Source: Rhodococcus sp. W8901
GTDB taxonomy: Bacteria > Actinomycetota > Actinomycetes > Mycobacteriales > Mycobacteriaceae
NCBI RefSeq assembly: GCF_013348805.1
Contig: NZ_CP054690.1
Coordinates: forward strand, 2,728,001 to 2,792,000
DNA: 64,000 nucleotides
Direction of reading: 5' to 3'
This document shows, one piece after another, positions 52,019 through 62,982 of the stretch. Every line of letters starts with the position of its first letter. The first letter of the stretch is position 1. Both the position numbers and the translations under genes were made by a program. The notes beneath the pieces were generated by a model. That model was not told where the DNA came from. It made no database searches and was given only the letters and a program-made list of their open reading frames with translations.

Positions 52019-53026
52019 GTGGCGAAAGCGAAAGTCGAGCGGTTGATGAATCTCGTCATCTGCCTGCTCTCCACCCGACAGTTCCTCACCGCGGAGAAGA
52101 TCCGGGAGAGCGTGGCGGGCTATGACGAGTCTGCGAGCAACGAGGCCTTCAGCCGGATGTTCGAGCGGGACAAGAACGAACTCCGCGATCTGGGCATCCC
52201 GCTCGAGACGGGACAGGCCGGCCGGTTCTCGACGGTCGAGGGCTACCGGATCGACCGGACGGCCTACGAGCTGCCGGACGTCGACCTGGACACCGCCGAG
52301 GCCGCGGCCGTCGCGGTCGCGGTGCGGTTGTGGGGTTCTCCGGAGCTGATGTCCGCGTCCCAGAGCGCGCTCATGAAGCTGCGCGCGGCGGGCGTTCAGG
52401 TCGAGGCCGATCTCGACGCCGTCCCGGTGTCGGCGATCCCGGCCCGGACCCGCGGATCCGAGACCGCGATGCGGCTACTACTCGAGGCCGTCGATGCCGG
52501 CCGCGTGGTCGAGTTCCAGCATCGTGGCGCCCCGACGGAGCCGTTCGTCACGCGGACGGTGGAACCGTGGGGCGTGGTGACGCTGCGCGGGCGGTGGTAT
52601 CTCGTCGGTCACGACGTCGATCGCGATGCGACCCGGACGTTCCGGTTGTCGCGTATCGGTGATCCGGTCCGGGCGGTGGGGCCGTCGAACGTCGTCCGCA
52701 AGCCGGCCGACGTGGACCTGCGGGCGATTGTCGACGCGGTCACCGGTGCGGGATCGGTGACGGGAACCGCGACGGTGTGGGTGGCCGCGGGGCGCGCGCA
52801 CGAACTCCGGCGACTCGGAACGGCGCAGGGTCCGCGGGAACTCGGATCACGGCCCGGTACGGTCCTCGAGATTCCGGTCCGGTCGTGGGACTGGACGGCT
52901 CGACTGATCGCCGGCCACGGCGTCGACGCCCTGGTGCTGGGGCCGGAGTCGTTGCGCTCGAACGTGAAGGAGAAGTTGCGGTTCGCGGCCGGGGTCGCAG
53001 CCGAGAGCATGGAGGCGGACCGATGA
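52019..53026 (+). CDS. pafB: WYL-domain transcriptional regulator PafB
   Basis: 335 residues, GTG start. Winged HTH at residues 1-70 (VERLMNLVICLLSTRQFLTAEKIRESV), then a WYL domain (EFQHRGAPTEPFVTRTVEPWGVVTLRGRWYLVGHDVDRDATRTFRLSRI) and a WCX region. PafB with PafC activates DNA-damage genes in mycobacteria, independent of LexA/RecA. It does not take part in pupylation despite its place. Confidence 0.94.
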   Translation: MAKAKVERLMNLVICLLSTRQFLTAEKIRESVAGYDESASNEAFSRMFERDKNELRDLGIPLETGQAGRFSTVEGYRIDRTAYELPDVDLDTAEAAAVAVAVRLWGSPELMSASQSALMKLRAAGVQVEADLDAVPVSAIPARTRGSETAMRLLLEAVDAGRVVEFQHRGAPTEPFVTRTVEPWGVVTLRGRWYLVGHDVDRDATRTFRLSRIGDPVRAVGPSNVVRKPADVDLRAIVDAVTGAGSVTGTATVWVAAGRAHELRRLGTAQGPRELGSRPGTVLEIPVRSWDWTARLIAGHGVDALVLGPESLRSNVKEKLRFAAGVAAESMEADR

Positions 53027-53994
53027 GCACGAGATTGTCGCGCCTGACGCGCCTGCTCAACCTTGTGCCGTACTTCATGGCACATCCGGGCATCAGCAAG
53101 GAGCAGGCGGCCCGCGAGCTGGGCGTCACGGTGCCGAACCTGATGAAAGACCTGGATCAGCTGTGGGTCTGCGGACTGCCCGGTTACGGGCCCGGCGATC
53201 TGATCGACCTGTCGTTCGACGAGGACACGGTCTCGGTCATCTTCTCGGCCGGTATCGATCGGCCACTGCGGCTGACGTCCACCGAGGCGACGGTCCTGCT
53301 GGTGGCTCTGCGGTCCCTCGCAGAACTGCCCGGAATGGTCGATCCGTCGGCCGCGCAGGGCGCGATCGCGAAGATCGAGTCCGCCGCCGGGAGCGCCGCG
53401 CGGGGACGGTCGCTGACCGACGACGGTCCGGAGGGCGACGGTGCGACGGAGAACCCGGTGGCGGCGGTCGTCCGCACCGCGCTGCAGAACGATCACGCCC
53501 TGCACCTGACGTACTACTCGGCGTCGCGCGACGCGGTGTCCGAGCGTGTCGTCGACCCGATCCGATCGCTGCTCGTCGACGACCACACCTACCTGCAGGC
53601 GTGGTGCCGGCAGGCCGAGGGGGTGCGGCTGTTCCGATTCGACCGGATCGATGCGGCCGAGGAACTGGACGAGCCGTCGGCGGCACCCGAGCAGGCACTC
53701 GGTACCGACGAGCACCTCGAGTTGTTCAGCGACGACGCCGATCTGCCGCTGGCCGTGCTGCAGGTCTCTGCCGATCAGGGATGGATTCTGGACAACTATC
53801 CGATGGTTCCGGTGCGGACGCTCCCGGACGGTTCGGTCGAGGCGACGATGCGGTACGGGTCCCAGGAATGGATGGCGCGACTCGTTCTCGGCTTCGGTTC
53901 CGGAGCGAAGGTCCTGGAGCCGCCGCAGCTGGTCGAGGCGGTCCGCGAGCGGGCGTGGTCGGCACTGGGGATGTACGACGCGATGGAGGCGTGA
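53023..53994 (+). CDS. pafC: WYL-domain transcriptional regulator PafC
   Basis: 323 residues; ATG overlaps the pafB stop (ATGA). HTH at the start (LTRLLNLVPYFMAHPGISKEQAARELGVTVPNLMKDLDQLW), WYL domain (LTYYSASRDAVSERVVDPIRSLLVDDHTYLQAWCRQAEGVRLFRFDRI) and WCX. Forms the PafBC heterodimer. A hairpin follows its stop. Confidence 0.93.
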   Translation: MSTRLSRLTRLLNLVPYFMAHPGISKEQAARELGVTVPNLMKDLDQLWVCGLPGYGPGDLIDLSFDEDTVSVIFSAGIDRPLRLTSTEATVLLVALRSLAELPGMVDPSAAQGAIAKIESAAGSAARGRSLTDDGPEGDGATENPVAAVVRTALQNDHALHLTYYSASRDAVSERVVDPIRSLLVDDHTYLQAWCRQAEGVRLFRFDRIDAAEELDEPSAAPEQALGTDEHLELFSDDADLPLAVLQVSADQGWILDNYPMVPVRTLPDGSVEATMRYGSQEWMARLVLGFGSGAKVLEPPQLVEAVRERAWSALGMYDAMEA

Positions 53995-54013
53995 AGCGCG
54001 ACACGTGAGGCCG

Positions 54014-54034
54014 GCCGGATCGGGTGGATCCGGC
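54014..54034 (+). terminator. Hairpin after pafC
   Basis: Eight-base perfect stem GCCGGATC / GATCCGGC with a five-base loop, 19 bases past the pafC stop, before the tatA promoter region. Probably separates the paf and tat transcripts. Confidence 0.6.
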
Positions 54035-54207
54035 ACGCGCAGGGGGCCGAAGGAGTAACTTTTGATGGCGGTTGCGTGAACTGGTACGCCGGGATGTGCG
54101 CAGACCGCTCCGGTTGGTTGTTACGTCACGGTGAACAGGACATTTGCACCAAGACCGACGCAGACACGTCCGGTAGCATCGTTGGCATCTGAAACCTGGA
54201 GGTAAAA

Positions 54208-54474
54208 ATGGGAGCCATGAGCCCCTGGCACTGGGCCATTGTGGCGCTTGTCGTCATCATCCTGTTCGGTTCGAAGAAGCTTCCCGACGCGGCCCGCGGC
54301 CTCGGTCGGTCGTTGCGCATCTTCAAGAGCGAGGTCAAGGAGATGCAGAACGACGGCAACACCGCTTCGAGTGCCGCGCCGACCGCGACTCCCGCAGCAC
54401 AGCTTCCGTCGCCGACGATGGATGCCACGGTGGTCGAGACCCCACAGGCGCACACCGAGCCGAAGTCGGCCTAG
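54208..54474 (+). CDS. tatA: Sec-independent translocase subunit TatA
   Basis: 88 residues. One N-terminal membrane helix (about 8-22) followed by the [23 protein letters not shown] amphipathic helix typical of TatA. GGAGG lies seven bases upstream of the ATG. The C-terminal tail is Thr/Pro-rich and variable. tatC follows by 71 bases. Confidence 0.95.
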   Translation: MGAMSPWHWAIVALVVIILFGSKKLPDAARGLGRSLRIFKSEVKEMQNDGNTASSAAPTATPAAQLPSPTMDATVVETPQAHTEPKSA

Positions 54475-54545
54475 TTCACGATCCACACGCGTCCGGGGTG
54501 AGTGCGTTCGCCCCGGTTCGTCGCTGACCAAGGCTAGGGCCCACT

Positions 54546-55502
54546 GTGCGAATTCCGTTCGACCCGCGTCGCAGCCGACGCAGGACAAATCCAGATGGCA
54601 CGATGTCGCTGGTCGATCACCTGTACGAGCTGCGGACGCGACTGCTGATCTCCGTCGCGGCCATCGTGCTGACCACGATCATCGGCTTCTTCTGGTATTC
54701 CCATCAGATCCTGGGGCTGGAGAGCCTCGGCGATCTGCTGCGCGGGCCGTACTGTGAGCTTCCTACCTCCGCTCGAGCGGACCTGAGCAACGACGGTTCG
54801 TGTCGTCTGCTCGCGACGGGTCCGTTCGAGCAGTTCATGCTCCGGTTCAAGGTTGCCTTCACCGCCGGCATCGTGCTGGCCTGCCCGATCTGGCTCTACC
54901 AGATCTGGGGTTTCGTGACTCCGGGTATGTACTCGAAGGAGCGGAAGTACGCGATCAGTTTCGTCGTCGCGGCGACCGCCCTGTTCGTCGCCGGTGCGGT
55001 CCTTGCATACGTCGTCGTCGCGAAGGCCCTGCACTTCCTGTTGACGATCGGCGACAACGTCCAGATCACCGCTCTGAGCGGCGCCCAGTATTTCGGCTTC
55101 GTGATCAACCTGCTGATCATCTTCGGTGTCAGCTTCGAGATTCCGCTCCTCATCGTCGCGCTCAACGTCGTCGGCGTGCTTCCGTACTCGAAGCTGAAGG
55201 CGTGGCGTCGCGGGCTGATCATGGGGTTGTTCGTGTTCGCGGCGGTCGCCACTCCCGGCCAGGATCCGTTCTCGATGTTGGTTTTGGCCGGCGCGTTGAC
55301 GGTTCTGTTCGAGGTGGCCGTGCAGGTCGCGCGACTCAACGACAAGCGCAAGGCGCGGGCTGAGTCCGAGGCCTGGGGTGCTCTGGACGACGAGGAGGCG
55401 TCGACGATCAGTGCGCCGACGGCCGTGGACGGTGTCACACCGGTGGAGCCCGCGTCGGCTGCCCCGAGGCCCGCTTCGCAGGACTACACGGACACGCTGT
55501 GA
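54546..55502 (+). CDS. tatC: Twin-arginine translocase subunit TatC
   Basis: 318 residues, GTG start, six membrane helices. Seen: [14 protein letters not shown] at the start (Tat signal docking), [35 protein letters not shown] (the signature loop) and [21 protein letters not shown] long polar C-terminal tail (about 270-318) is present as in mycobacteria. Its stop overlaps the helY start (GTGA). Confidence 0.95.
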   Translation: MRIPFDPRRSRRRTNPDGTMSLVDHLYELRTRLLISVAAIVLTTIIGFFWYSHQILGLESLGDLLRGPYCELPTSARADLSNDGSCRLLATGPFEQFMLRFKVAFTAGIVLACPIWLYQIWGFVTPGMYSKERKYAISFVVAATALFVAGAVLAYVVVAKALHFLLTIGDNVQITALSGAQYFGFVINLLIIFGVSFEIPLLIVALNVVGVLPYSKLKAWRRGLIMGLFVFAAVATPGQDPFSMLVLAGALTVLFEVAVQVARLNDKRKARAESEAWGALDDEEASTISAPTAVDGVTPVEPASAAPRPASQDYTDTL

Positions 55503-58195
55503 GGGCTCGGACCCAACTCGACTCGTTCACGGAACAACTGAGCTTTCCCCTCGATCCGTTCCAGGTGCAGGCCTGCGCGGCGCTCGAGGCCGGGCACGGC
55601 GTGCTGGTGTGCGCGCCTACTGGCGCGGGCAAGACCGTAGTCGGTGAGTTCGCGGTGCACCTCGCGCTCGAGGCCGGGCGCAAGTGCTTCTACACGACGC
55701 CGATCAAGGCGCTCAGCAATCAGAAGTTCGCTGAACTCTCCGAACGCCACGGCAAGGACGCCGTCGGGCTGCTGACCGGGGACACCAGCATCAACTCGGA
55801 CGCTCCCGTCGTCGTCATGACGACCGAGGTACTGCGCAACATGCTCTACGCCGACTCGCCGGCGCTGCGTGGTCTCTCGCATGTCGTGATGGACGAGGTG
55901 CACTTCCTGGCCGATCGCTTCCGCGGGGCAGTCTGGGAAGAGGTGATCCTGCACCTGCCCGAGGACGTGCGCCTCGTCAGCCTGTCGGCGACGGTCAGCA
56001 ACGCCGAGGAATTCGGCGCCTGGATGGAGACCGTTCGGGGCGACACGACGATCGTGGTCGACGAGACCCGCCCGATCCCGCTGTGGCAGCACATCATGGT
56101 CGGACGTCGGTTGTTCGATCTGTTCGATGCGAAGGCGACGCCGAACGGCGGGCACGACGTGGTGGTCGACCAGGACCTGGCGCGCCACGTCAAGCAACGC
56201 CTTGCGCTCGACCGGATGAACGACTGGGAGCCGCGCGGGCGTGGTCGTGGGCGGTCGAGCGACTACCGGCCGCTGCCGCGTCCGGAGGTGATCGCGCGGC
56301 TTGACGAAGAGGGTTTGCTGCCGGCGATCACCTTCATCTTCAGCCGCGCCGGTTGCGAGGCGGCGCTCGCGCAGTGCGTGCGGTCCCGCCTGCGTCTGAC
56401 GACGCCGGAGCAGACCGCGCAGATCCGCGAGATCATCGACAAGCACACCCGGGACCTGCCGCGCGCCGACCTCGAGGTGCTCGGCTACTGGGGGTGGCGC
56501 GAGGCGCTCGAACGTGGCTTCGCCGCCCACCACGCCGGAATGCTGCCCGCCTTCCGGGAGACCGTGGAGGAATTGTTCGTCAACGGGCTGGTGCGCGCGG
56601 TGTTCGCGACCGAGACCCTCGCACTGGGAATCAACATGCCGGCGCGTTCGGTCGTGCTCGAGCGCCTCGTCAAATACAACGGCGACACGCACGCGGAGCT
56701 GACACCGGGGGAGTACACGCAGCTCACCGGGCGTGCGGGACGTCGCGGCATCGACGTCGAGGGCCATGCCGTGGTGCTGTGGCAGCCCGGCGTCGAGCCC
56801 ACCGACGTCGCCGGACTGGCGTCTACGCGGACCTTTCCGCTGCGCAGCTCGTTCCGCCCCGCCTACAACATGTCGATCAACCTGATCGATCGGATGGGTG
56901 CGGCGGAGTCGCGTGCGCTGCTCGAGCGGTCGTTCGCGCAGTTCCAGGCCGACCGTTCTGTCGTCGGGCTCACCCGCGGGATCGAACGCAACGAGGCCGC
57001 GCTGACAGAACTGCGGGACAAGCTCGGCGGCGCGGACGGCGAGTATTTCGAGTACGTGCAGATCCGGGAGCAGCTGCGCCGCCGTGAGCGCGCGATCGAA
57101 CGTCAGGGTCGGGCGGACCGGCGGGGCACGTCGGTCGAGTCGCTCGTCGGGCTCCGGCGGGGCGATGTCGTCGCGATCCCGGTGGGCAAACGCTCCGGGC
57201 TCGCGGTCGTGCTCGAGCCGGATCAGAATCACACCGATCCCCGGCCCTTGGTGCTGACGGAGGAGAAGTGGGCGGGCCGGGTCAGTGCCGCGGACTTCCC
57301 GGTGCCGGCACGTGCGCTCGGCCGGATGCGATTGCCGCGGCACGTCGATCACCGCACGGCCCGCGTGCGTCGCGATCTGGCGTCGGCGTTGCGGAGTACG
57401 GGCATCGTCGCGCCGCGGAAACCGAAACGGGCGAAGAGTGGTCGCGAGGACAGCGAGATCGTGGCGCTCCGGAAGGCGCTTCGTGAGCACCCGTGCCATT
57501 CTCGCCCGGACCGCGAACAGCTGAGCCGGATCGGCGAGCGCTACAACCGTCTGGCCCGCGAGACCGACTCCATGCGGCAGAAGGTGGCCGCGACCACGAA
57601 CTCGCTGGCGCGGACCTTCGACCGGATCGTGGCCCTGCTCACCGAGCGTGGCTACATCTCCGAGGGCAAGCACCCGAAGGCCACCGAGGCCGGGCAGCGC
57701 CTGGGTCGGATCTACTGCGAAAGCGATCTCCTCGTCGCGGAGTGTCTGCGGCGCGGGGTCTGGAGCGGGCTCACCCCCGCCGAGCTGGCCGCGGTGGTGT
57801 CGGCTGTCGTGTACGAGTCCCGGCAGGATGCCGACGCGCCCGACCGGGGCCCGACGGTGCCGCTACGACAGGCGCTCGCGGAGACGGTGCGGGTGTGGGG
57901 CGAGTTGCGGGCCGACGAGGTCCGGCACAAGCTCCCGCTCACCCGGGAGCCAGACCTCGGCTTCGTGACCGCCATCTACCAGTGGGCCAGCGACGAGTCG
58001 CTGGTGGACGCGCTGATCTCGGCGGGTTCGGGCGGTAAGGAACTGTCGGCGGGCGACTTCGTGCGTTGGTGCCGGCAGGTGATCGACCTGCTCGACCAGG
58101 TGCACTCGACGGCGTCCGATCCGGCGGTGGCGAAGGCCGCCGCGCGGGCGGTCGGGGCGATCCGTCGTGGGGTCGTCGCGGTGGCCGCCACGTAG
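55499..58195 (+). CDS. helY: DEAD/DEAH-box RNA helicase HelY (Ski2/Mtr4-like)
   Basis: 898 residues, GTG start coupled to tatC. Helicase motifs: APTGAGKT at about 39-46, MDEVHFLAD (DEVH), SLSATVSN, then [38 protein letters not shown] and GRAGRRGID (motif VI). A C-terminal DSHCT-like domain follows (about 600-898). ATP-driven RNA unwinding is the family role. It is positioned after tat genes as in mycobacteria. Confidence 0.93.
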   Translation: MRARTQLDSFTEQLSFPLDPFQVQACAALEAGHGVLVCAPTGAGKTVVGEFAVHLALEAGRKCFYTTPIKALSNQKFAELSERHGKDAVGLLTGDTSINSDAPVVVMTTEVLRNMLYADSPALRGLSHVVMDEVHFLADRFRGAVWEEVILHLPEDVRLVSLSATVSNAEEFGAWMETVRGDTTIVVDETRPIPLWQHIMVGRRLFDLFDAKATPNGGHDVVVDQDLARHVKQRLALDRMNDWEPRGRGRGRSSDYRPLPRPEVIARLDEEGLLPAITFIFSRAGCEAALAQCVRSRLRLTTPEQTAQIREIIDKHTRDLPRADLEVLGYWGWREALERGFAAHHAGMLPAFRETVEELFVNGLVRAVFATETLALGINMPARSVVLERLVKYNGDTHAELTPGEYTQLTGRAGRRGIDVEGHAVVLWQPGVEPTDVAGLASTRTFPLRSSFRPAYNMSINLIDRMGAAESRALLERSFAQFQADRSVVGLTRGIERNEAALTELRDKLGGADGEYFEYVQIREQLRRRERAIERQGRADRRGTSVESLVGLRRGDVVAIPVGKRSGLAVVLEPDQNHTDPRPLVLTEEKWAGRVSAADFPVPARALGRMRLPRHVDHRTARVRRDLASALRSTGIVAPRKPKRAKSGREDSEIVALRKALREHPCHSRPDREQLSRIGERYNRLARETDSMRQKVAATTNSLARTFDRIVALLTERGYISEGKHPKATEAGQRLGRIYCESDLLVAECLRRGVWSGLTPAELAAVVSAVVYESRQDADAPDRGPTVPLRQALAETVRVWGELRADEVRHKLPLTREPDLGFVTAIYQWASDESLVDALISAGSGGKELSAGDFVRWCRQVIDLLDQVHSTASDPAVAKAAARAVGAIRRGVVAVAAT

Positions 58196-58328
58196 TCCGC
58201 CGCCGCGGCAGGTCGCAGTTCCGAAGACGGGTGGATCCGAACGCCCCTACCGGATCGTGGCCGATGGACGTTGACTGGATCGTGTACCCCCGGCCACCCG
58301 TCGGGGCGGTACCGAGAGGAGCGCGACC

Positions 58329-58592
58329 ATGGACGCGAAGCAGTGGTCGATGGAGATCGTGATAGACGAACACGACCGTCAGACTCGTTCTACCGCGAGA
58401 CTGCACACCGGTGACACGACGCTGGTCGGCGTCGGGGCGGCGCGAAGGAATCCGACGGATCGCAACGTGCCCGAGATCGGTGACGAACTCGCGACGGCGC
58501 GCGCGCTCACCGATCTCGCACATCAGTTGATCGACGCGACCGTCAGCGACATCGAGGGCGTTACGCACGCACCCGCGCATCTGACCGAGTAG
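58329..58592 (+). CDS. DUF1876 family small protein
   Basis: 87 residues, ATG with GAGAGGAG upstream. Dodecin- or dsRBD-like small fold: WSMEIVIDEHDRQTRSTARLHTG, then ARRNPTDRNVPEIGDELATARALTDLAHQLI. The family is common in actinobacteria and its role is unknown. It is 133 bases after helY. Confidence 0.85.
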   Translation: MDAKQWSMEIVIDEHDRQTRSTARLHTGDTTLVGVGAARRNPTDRNVPEIGDELATARALTDLAHQLIDATVSDIEGVTHAPAHLTE

Positions 58593-58869
58593 CGGCCGCG
58601 GACCCGGCCGCACAGGACGACGACCGACATCCGGCCAGCTGACACGGAAAAGCGTGGGGCAATGTTCCGTGTCCGGATGAATGCTGCGTAGGGTGTCGAT
58701 GAATCGGCACCGGGGGAGGAGTACCGCTTTGTTGAAGATCCGGGTCTCGGGTAACCCGCTGCCGATCCAGAGACATTCTTCGAAACGCGTGAACATCCAC
58801 GAAGTTCGGGCTCTGCTCACGCATTTCGTTGCATCGTAGGCTGCAGTACCGGAGACGAGGAGAGACGAC

Positions 58870-59676
58870 ATGAGCAGCCCGCAGGGACCGAACGAGCCCA
58901 ACGAGCAGTGGGCCTCGCAGCCGGGGCACGGCGAAGGACACGCGGCACCGACCGCTCCCGAACACATCCAGCAACCGCTCCCGAACCCGTACCCCGCCGA
59001 TGTGTACGGCGGCGGCGCCTACCCCCCTCCCGGGCAGGGCTATCCGGGACAGCATGGCCAGCCCCAGAATCAGGCCTGGGGTCAGCCGTATCCCGGTGCT
59101 CCCGACGCGAACCAGCAGTGGGGTGGCGGCGGTCAGGCGTGGGGTCAGCCGTCGTCCGCACAGCCGCAGTGGAACCCCCAGATGGGCGGTTCCGGCCAGT
59201 ACGCCGGACAGTCCAATGCGGGGCAGCCGAGCCAGGCGCAGCAGTACCCCGGCCAGCAGTGGGGCGCGCAGCCGGGATACCCGCAGGCGCAGTTCGGCAC
59301 CCAGCCCCCGAACCAGTGGGCGGCGCAGCCCATGCAACCCGTACAGCCGGCAACCACCGGTGGTAAGGGGAAGCCGGTGATGTGGGCGGGAATCGGACTG
59401 GCCGTGATCGCGGTGATCGCGGTCGTCGGCCTGGCGCTCTCGGGAGTCTTCGGCGGCAAGACACTCGATCAGGCCGCCGCGCAGAAGGGCGTCGAGCAGA
59501 TCGTCACCGAGTCGTACGGTGCGCGTTCGGTCTCCGACGTGAGCTGCCCGTCCGGTCAGGAAGTCTCCGAGGGTAATTCGTTCCAGTGTTCGTTGACGGT
59601 GGACGGCGCCCCGAAGAAGGTCACCGTGACCTTCACCGACAACGACGGCAAGTACTCGGTCAGCCGCCCGAGCTAG
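58870..59676 (+). CDS. DUF4333 membrane protein with Gln/Pro-rich N-terminus
   Basis: 268 residues. The first about 165 residues are Gln/Pro/Gly/Trp-rich and disordered (repeats such as QAWGQP). One membrane helix (about 172-196) follows, then an external DUF4333 domain with the Cys pair in VSDVSCPSGQEVSEGNSFQCSLTVDG, which could form a disulphide. Equivalent to Rv2091c by order. Role unknown; cell-envelope protein. Confidence 0.87.
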   Translation: MSSPQGPNEPNEQWASQPGHGEGHAAPTAPEHIQQPLPNPYPADVYGGGAYPPPGQGYPGQHGQPQNQAWGQPYPGAPDANQQWGGGGQAWGQPSSAQPQWNPQMGGSGQYAGQSNAGQPSQAQQYPGQQWGAQPGYPQAQFGTQPPNQWAAQPMQPVQPATTGGKGKPVMWAGIGLAVIAVIAVVGLALSGVFGGKTLDQAAAQKGVEQIVTESYGARSVSDVSCPSGQEVSEGNSFQCSLTVDGAPKKVTVTFTDNDGKYSVSRPS

Positions 59677-59694
59677 TCCGGAGCCTGCGGGACG

Positions 59695-60657
59695 TCACGA
59701 GCGCTCGGTCGCCATCGCCGCCACGAGGCGGGCGACCGAGCGCTCGATGCCTAGTTGCGTGGCCACCTGTTCGAGTCGTTCGGGGTGGACCGGCGCGCTG
59801 GGCAACACGTCGGGGCGCGACAACTGCACGTCGGCATCGGTGACCACCCGCACCACCGGCAACGCGGCGTCGATGTAGTCGGCGGACGCGGCGAGCTTGG
59901 CGCGAACACCCTTCGCGACGTCGGTGGTCGGGTCCAGCGCCGCGGCACGTAGCTGTTCGAGCGAACCGTGTCGTAGCAGGAGCGTGGACGCGGTCTTCTC
60001 GCCGACGCCCTTGACCCCGGGCAGGCCGTCCGACGAGTCGCCCCGCAGCAGGGCCAGCTCCGCGTAGGCGTCTCCGGCGCGTTCCGCGGGCACCCCGTAC
60101 TTCGCGGCCACCTCGGCAGGTCCGAACAGTTCGGCCTTCGCCAGCCCACGGCCGACGTACAGCACGCGCACGGCGACCGGATCGTCGGTGACCACCTGGA
60201 GTAGATCCCGGTCGCCGCTCACGACCACGACGGAGTCTTCCTTCTCTTGCGCTGCAAGGGTTCCCAGCACGTCGTCGGCTTCGAGCCCCGCAGCGCCGGC
60301 CGTCGCGATACCGGCGGCGTCCAGCACGTCCATGATCATGTCGACCTGAGGCGTCAGCGTGTCGGGCACCTCCTCGGCAGACCCCGCGGAGGTGTCGGCG
60401 CCGGCGGATTCCTGAGCCACCCGGTGCGCCTTGTACGACGGCACGGCGTCGACCCGGAACTGGGGGCGCCAGTCGAGATCCAGGCACACCGCCAGTCGTG
60501 ACGGCTGGGTGCGGGTGACGAGGGCGGCGACCATGTCGGTGAACCCGCGCACGGCATTGACCGGACGGCCGTCGGGCGCAGTCATCGATTCGGGGAGGGC
60601 GTAGAACGCCCGGAACCACAGACTTGCACCGTCCAGCAGCAGCAAAGGTCCACTCAT
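59695..60657 (-). CDS. 5'-3' exonuclease (PolA-like N-terminal domain alone)
   Basis: 320 residues from the ATG in [21 protein letters not shown]-like nuclease: Asp in LLLDG, ARAF-like [42 protein letters not shown], and the helix-hairpin [13 protein letters not shown] that binds DNA. It resembles the exonuclease part of PolI as a stand-alone protein (Rv2090 in M. tuberculosis). The coding end overlaps a terminator hairpin. Confidence 0.88.
   Translation of the reverse strand: MSGPLLLLDGASLWFRAFYALPESMTAPDGRPVNAVRGFTDMVAALVTRTQPSRLAVCLDLDWRPQFRVDAVPSYKAHRVAQESAGADTSAGSAEEVPDTLTPQVDMIMDVLDAAGIATAGAAGLEADDVLGTLAAQEKEDSVVVVSGDRDLLQVVTDDPVAVRVLYVGRGLAKAELFGPAEVAAKYGVPAERAGDAYAELALLRGDSSDGLPGVKGVGEKTASTLLLRHGSLEQLRAAALDPTTDVAKGVRAKLAASADYIDAALPVVRVVTDADVQLSRPDVLPSAPVHPERLEQVATQLGIERSVARLVAAMATERS
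59698..59746. terminator. Hairpin terminator embedded in the end of the exonuclease gene
   Basis: Perfect 16-base stem (CGAGCGCTCGGTCGCC and complement) with a 17-base loop. It begins three bases inside the exonuclease stop and so encodes that protein's last residues (ERS repeated), and lies 22 bases beyond the DUF4333 stop. It can end both convergent transcripts. Confidence 0.8.
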
Positions 60658-60694
60658 GCGCCCCATCCTGCCAAACGGCACTAGCCTGAATCTC

Positions 60695-61876
60695 ATGAGT
60701 ACAGATAGTTCTCGGAGTTCTCTGAGTTCCCACAGCACCGGGCCCGACAACTCCGGGGTGACGCGGTTCCCGACCGCGGTCTATGCCGACCGACTGACGC
60801 GAGCCGCCCGGTTCGCGGAGCGTGCCGGACTCGACGGGCTCCTGGTCACGCCGGGTCCCGACCTACGCTACCTCGTCGGTTCCCGGGCCGACTCGTTCGA
60901 GCGATTGACCTGCCTGGTCGTCCCCGCGGACGGGAATCCGCCGTCCGTCGTCCTGCCACGGCTCGAGCTTGCGTCGCTGGGGGATTCGGCGGTGGGGGAT
61001 CTCGGCCTTCCCGTGCACGACTGGGTCGACGGCGTCGATCCGTACGAGCTGGTGTCGTCGCTGCTGCCGGAGTCCCCGCGCACGGCGGTCACCGATGCGA
61101 TGCCCGCGCTGCACCTGGTTCCGCTGGCCCGACGGTTCGGCACCGTGCCGGTGCTGGCGACCGGAGTGCTGCGGGAGCTGCGAATGATCAAGGACGACGC
61201 CGAGATCGAGGCTCTGCGTCGCGCCGGCGCGGCGATCGACAGGGTCCACGCGCGGATGGGCGAGTGGTTGCGGCCGGGCCGGACCGAAGCCGAGGTGGCC
61301 CGCGACATCACCGATGCGATCCTCGCCGAGGGGCACACCGAGGCCGCGTTCGTGATCGTCGGATCGGGTCCGCACGGTGCCGATCCCCACCACGAGGTGT
61401 CGGATCGTGTCGTCGAGGCCGGCGATGTCGTGGTGATCGACATCGGCGGACCGGTCGAACCCGGATACAACTCCGATTCGACCCGCACGTACGTCCTCGG
61501 CGAGCCGGAGGCCGAGGTCGCGCGGCAGTGTGCCGTCCTCGAGGCGGCACAGCGCGCCGCCGTCGATGCGGTCCGTCCCGGTGTGACCGCCGAATCGGTC
61601 GATGCCGCCGCCCGCGACGTCCTGGCGGAAGCCGGACTGGCGGAGGTGTTCGTCCACCGCACCGGTCACGGCATCGGGCTGTCGGTGCACGAGGAGCCGT
61701 ACATCGTCGCCGGCAACGAGATCACGCTCGAGCCGGGAATGGCATTCAGTATCGAGCCGGGCATCTACTTCCGCGGCCGGTGGGGTGCCCGGATCGAGGA
61801 CATCGTCGTGGTCACCGCCGACGGGTGCGAGCCGATGAACCGGCGCCCGCACGGATTGACCGTTCTGCCCGGCTGA
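60695..61876 (+). CDS. M24 family aminopeptidase P/Xaa-Pro dipeptidase
   Basis: 393 residues from the ATG in [12 protein letters not shown]. Metal ligands of the pita-bread fold: Asp in VVVIDIGGP, Asp in YNSDSTRTY, His in HRTGHGIGL, Glu in [12 protein letters not shown] and RIED. The N-terminal creatinase-like domain is at about 25-150. Homologue of PepE (Rv2089c) type proteins. Overlaps the stop with a terminator hairpin. Confidence 0.9.
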   Translation: MSTDSSRSSLSSHSTGPDNSGVTRFPTAVYADRLTRAARFAERAGLDGLLVTPGPDLRYLVGSRADSFERLTCLVVPADGNPPSVVLPRLELASLGDSAVGDLGLPVHDWVDGVDPYELVSSLLPESPRTAVTDAMPALHLVPLARRFGTVPVLATGVLRELRMIKDDAEIEALRRAGAAIDRVHARMGEWLRPGRTEAEVARDITDAILAEGHTEAAFVIVGSGPHGADPHHEVSDRVVEAGDVVVIDIGGPVEPGYNSDSTRTYVLGEPEAEVARQCAVLEAAQRAAVDAVRPGVTAESVDAAARDVLAEAGLAEVFVHRTGHGIGLSVHEEPYIVAGNEITLEPGMAFSIEPGIYFRGRWGARIEDIVVVTADGCEPMNRRPHGLTVLPG

Positions 61877-61892
61877 GGGACGTGCCGGGCAG
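61865..61892. terminator. Hairpin at the end of the M24 gene
   Basis: Nine-base perfect stem CTGCCCGGC / GCCGGGCAG with a ten-base loop. The left arm includes the last codons of the M24 gene; the leftward secreted-protein gene ends just past it at 61899, so it may act in both directions. Confidence 0.7.
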
Positions 61893-61898
61893 CCGACG

Positions 61899-62390
61899 TC
61901 AGACGATGAAGTTGCCGAATGTCGGGTTGGACTGACACAGCGGCAGACTGCCCAGGTCGATCGTGCCGAACACGGTGGCCCGGATATTGCCGGTACCGGT
62001 GTAGACCGTCTTCGAGTGGTACGGGTAGGTGCCCTCGAGCGCCGCGATGCCCGTCGCGCCGGTGTCCAGGTTGATCCAGGCGACGGTGACCTGTCCGGCG
62101 GCCGGGATCGGGGGTGCCGCCGGGAACGATTCGAACCGGATCTCACCCGGCCCGATCGGCGGCGTCTGCTCGGGCCCGGATTGCCCGGTGGCACCGGTCA
62201 ACGACATCAGACTGCCCTGGTTGGCGCAGCCGATCGTCAGCGCCGGCGGGCCGAACGGGTGTGGCGGCAGTGCATGAGCCGCGGCAGGCGCGCACAGTCC
62301 GGCGACGGCGACACCCGCGAGGATCGACCCGCGGAAGGCCCATCGGTGATCGGAACGTCCATTCGTCGATACCGTCCGTCGAGTTGTCAT
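61899..62390 (-). CDS. Secreted protein of unknown function
   Basis: 163 residues from the ATG at 62390 (other start codons at 62396 and 62402). Sec signal peptide with hydrophobic run GSILAGVAVAGLCAPAAAHA cleaved near residue 42. The mature part has two Cys (IGCANQG, LPLCQSN) and an immunoglobulin-like, Thr/Gly/Ile-rich pattern (VTVAWINLDTGATGIAAL). I recognise no family. Probably an envelope protein of this genus. Confidence 0.75.
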   Translation of the reverse strand: MTTRRTVSTNGRSDHRWAFRGSILAGVAVAGLCAPAAAHALPPHPFGPPALTIGCANQGSLMSLTGATGQSGPEQTPPIGPGEIRFESFPAAPPIPAAGQVTVAWINLDTGATGIAALEGTYPYHSKTVYTGTGNIRATVFGTIDLGSLPLCQSNPTFGNFIV

Positions 62391-62524
62391 GGGCATCCCC
62401 ACTCGGGTTCGTTGGTGACAATGACGACCATCAGGGGCTCGCCATCGACGTCCTCACACGTTACCCCCGTGCCTCGCCTCGGAACACCCCGTGGACGCCG
62501 AATACTGTTGCAAATCAGACGATT

Positions 62525-62938
62525 TCACCTGTCGATGAGGATTGCCGAGCCCATCACTCGTTCGACGTGGATCTCGATGACCACTCGGGTGGGGTTCTCC
62601 CGCGGCTGCCGGTACCGGGCCGTGTAGCGCTCGACGCCCTCGGCGACGGACGCGGGATCCGACATCACCCGCGCGGAGCCCTCGAGCGTGAGCCACCGCC
62701 CGCCGTCGACCTGACTGACCGCGGCATAGCCCCCGCGGTCGGCGTTACGGGCCTTCTGTGACGAGTCGTTGGTGATGATCCGGGCAATCCGCTTGTCCGG
62801 GTCCCAGGTGAATCCCACGGCCACGACGTGCGGAGATCCGTCCTTGCGCAGGGTGGTCAGCGTCGCCAGATGCCGTTCGGTGAGGAACTCGCCGGCCTCG
62901 GCGGTGAGGTGCGTGGGATTCGACGGGGAGCGGGCCAT
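62525..62938 (-). CDS. PPOX class F420-dependent oxidoreductase
   Basis: 137 residues, split barrel of the pyridoxamine-phosphate-oxidase-like/F420 group. [73 protein letters not shown] matches the family (Rv1155/Rv2074 type). F420 rather than FMN is the common cofactor in these. Substrate unknown. Divergent from the SDR gene. Confidence 0.85.
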   Translation of the reverse strand: MARSPSNPTHLTAEAGEFLTERHLATLTTLRKDGSPHVVAVGFTWDPDKRIARIITNDSSQKARNADRGGYAAVSQVDGGRWLTLEGSARVMSDPASVAEGVERYTARYRQPRENPTRVVIEIHVERVMGSAILIDR

Positions 62939-62982
62939 GCCCCGACGGTACTCGAGCGCCGCGAATCCAGGACACTGGAGTC

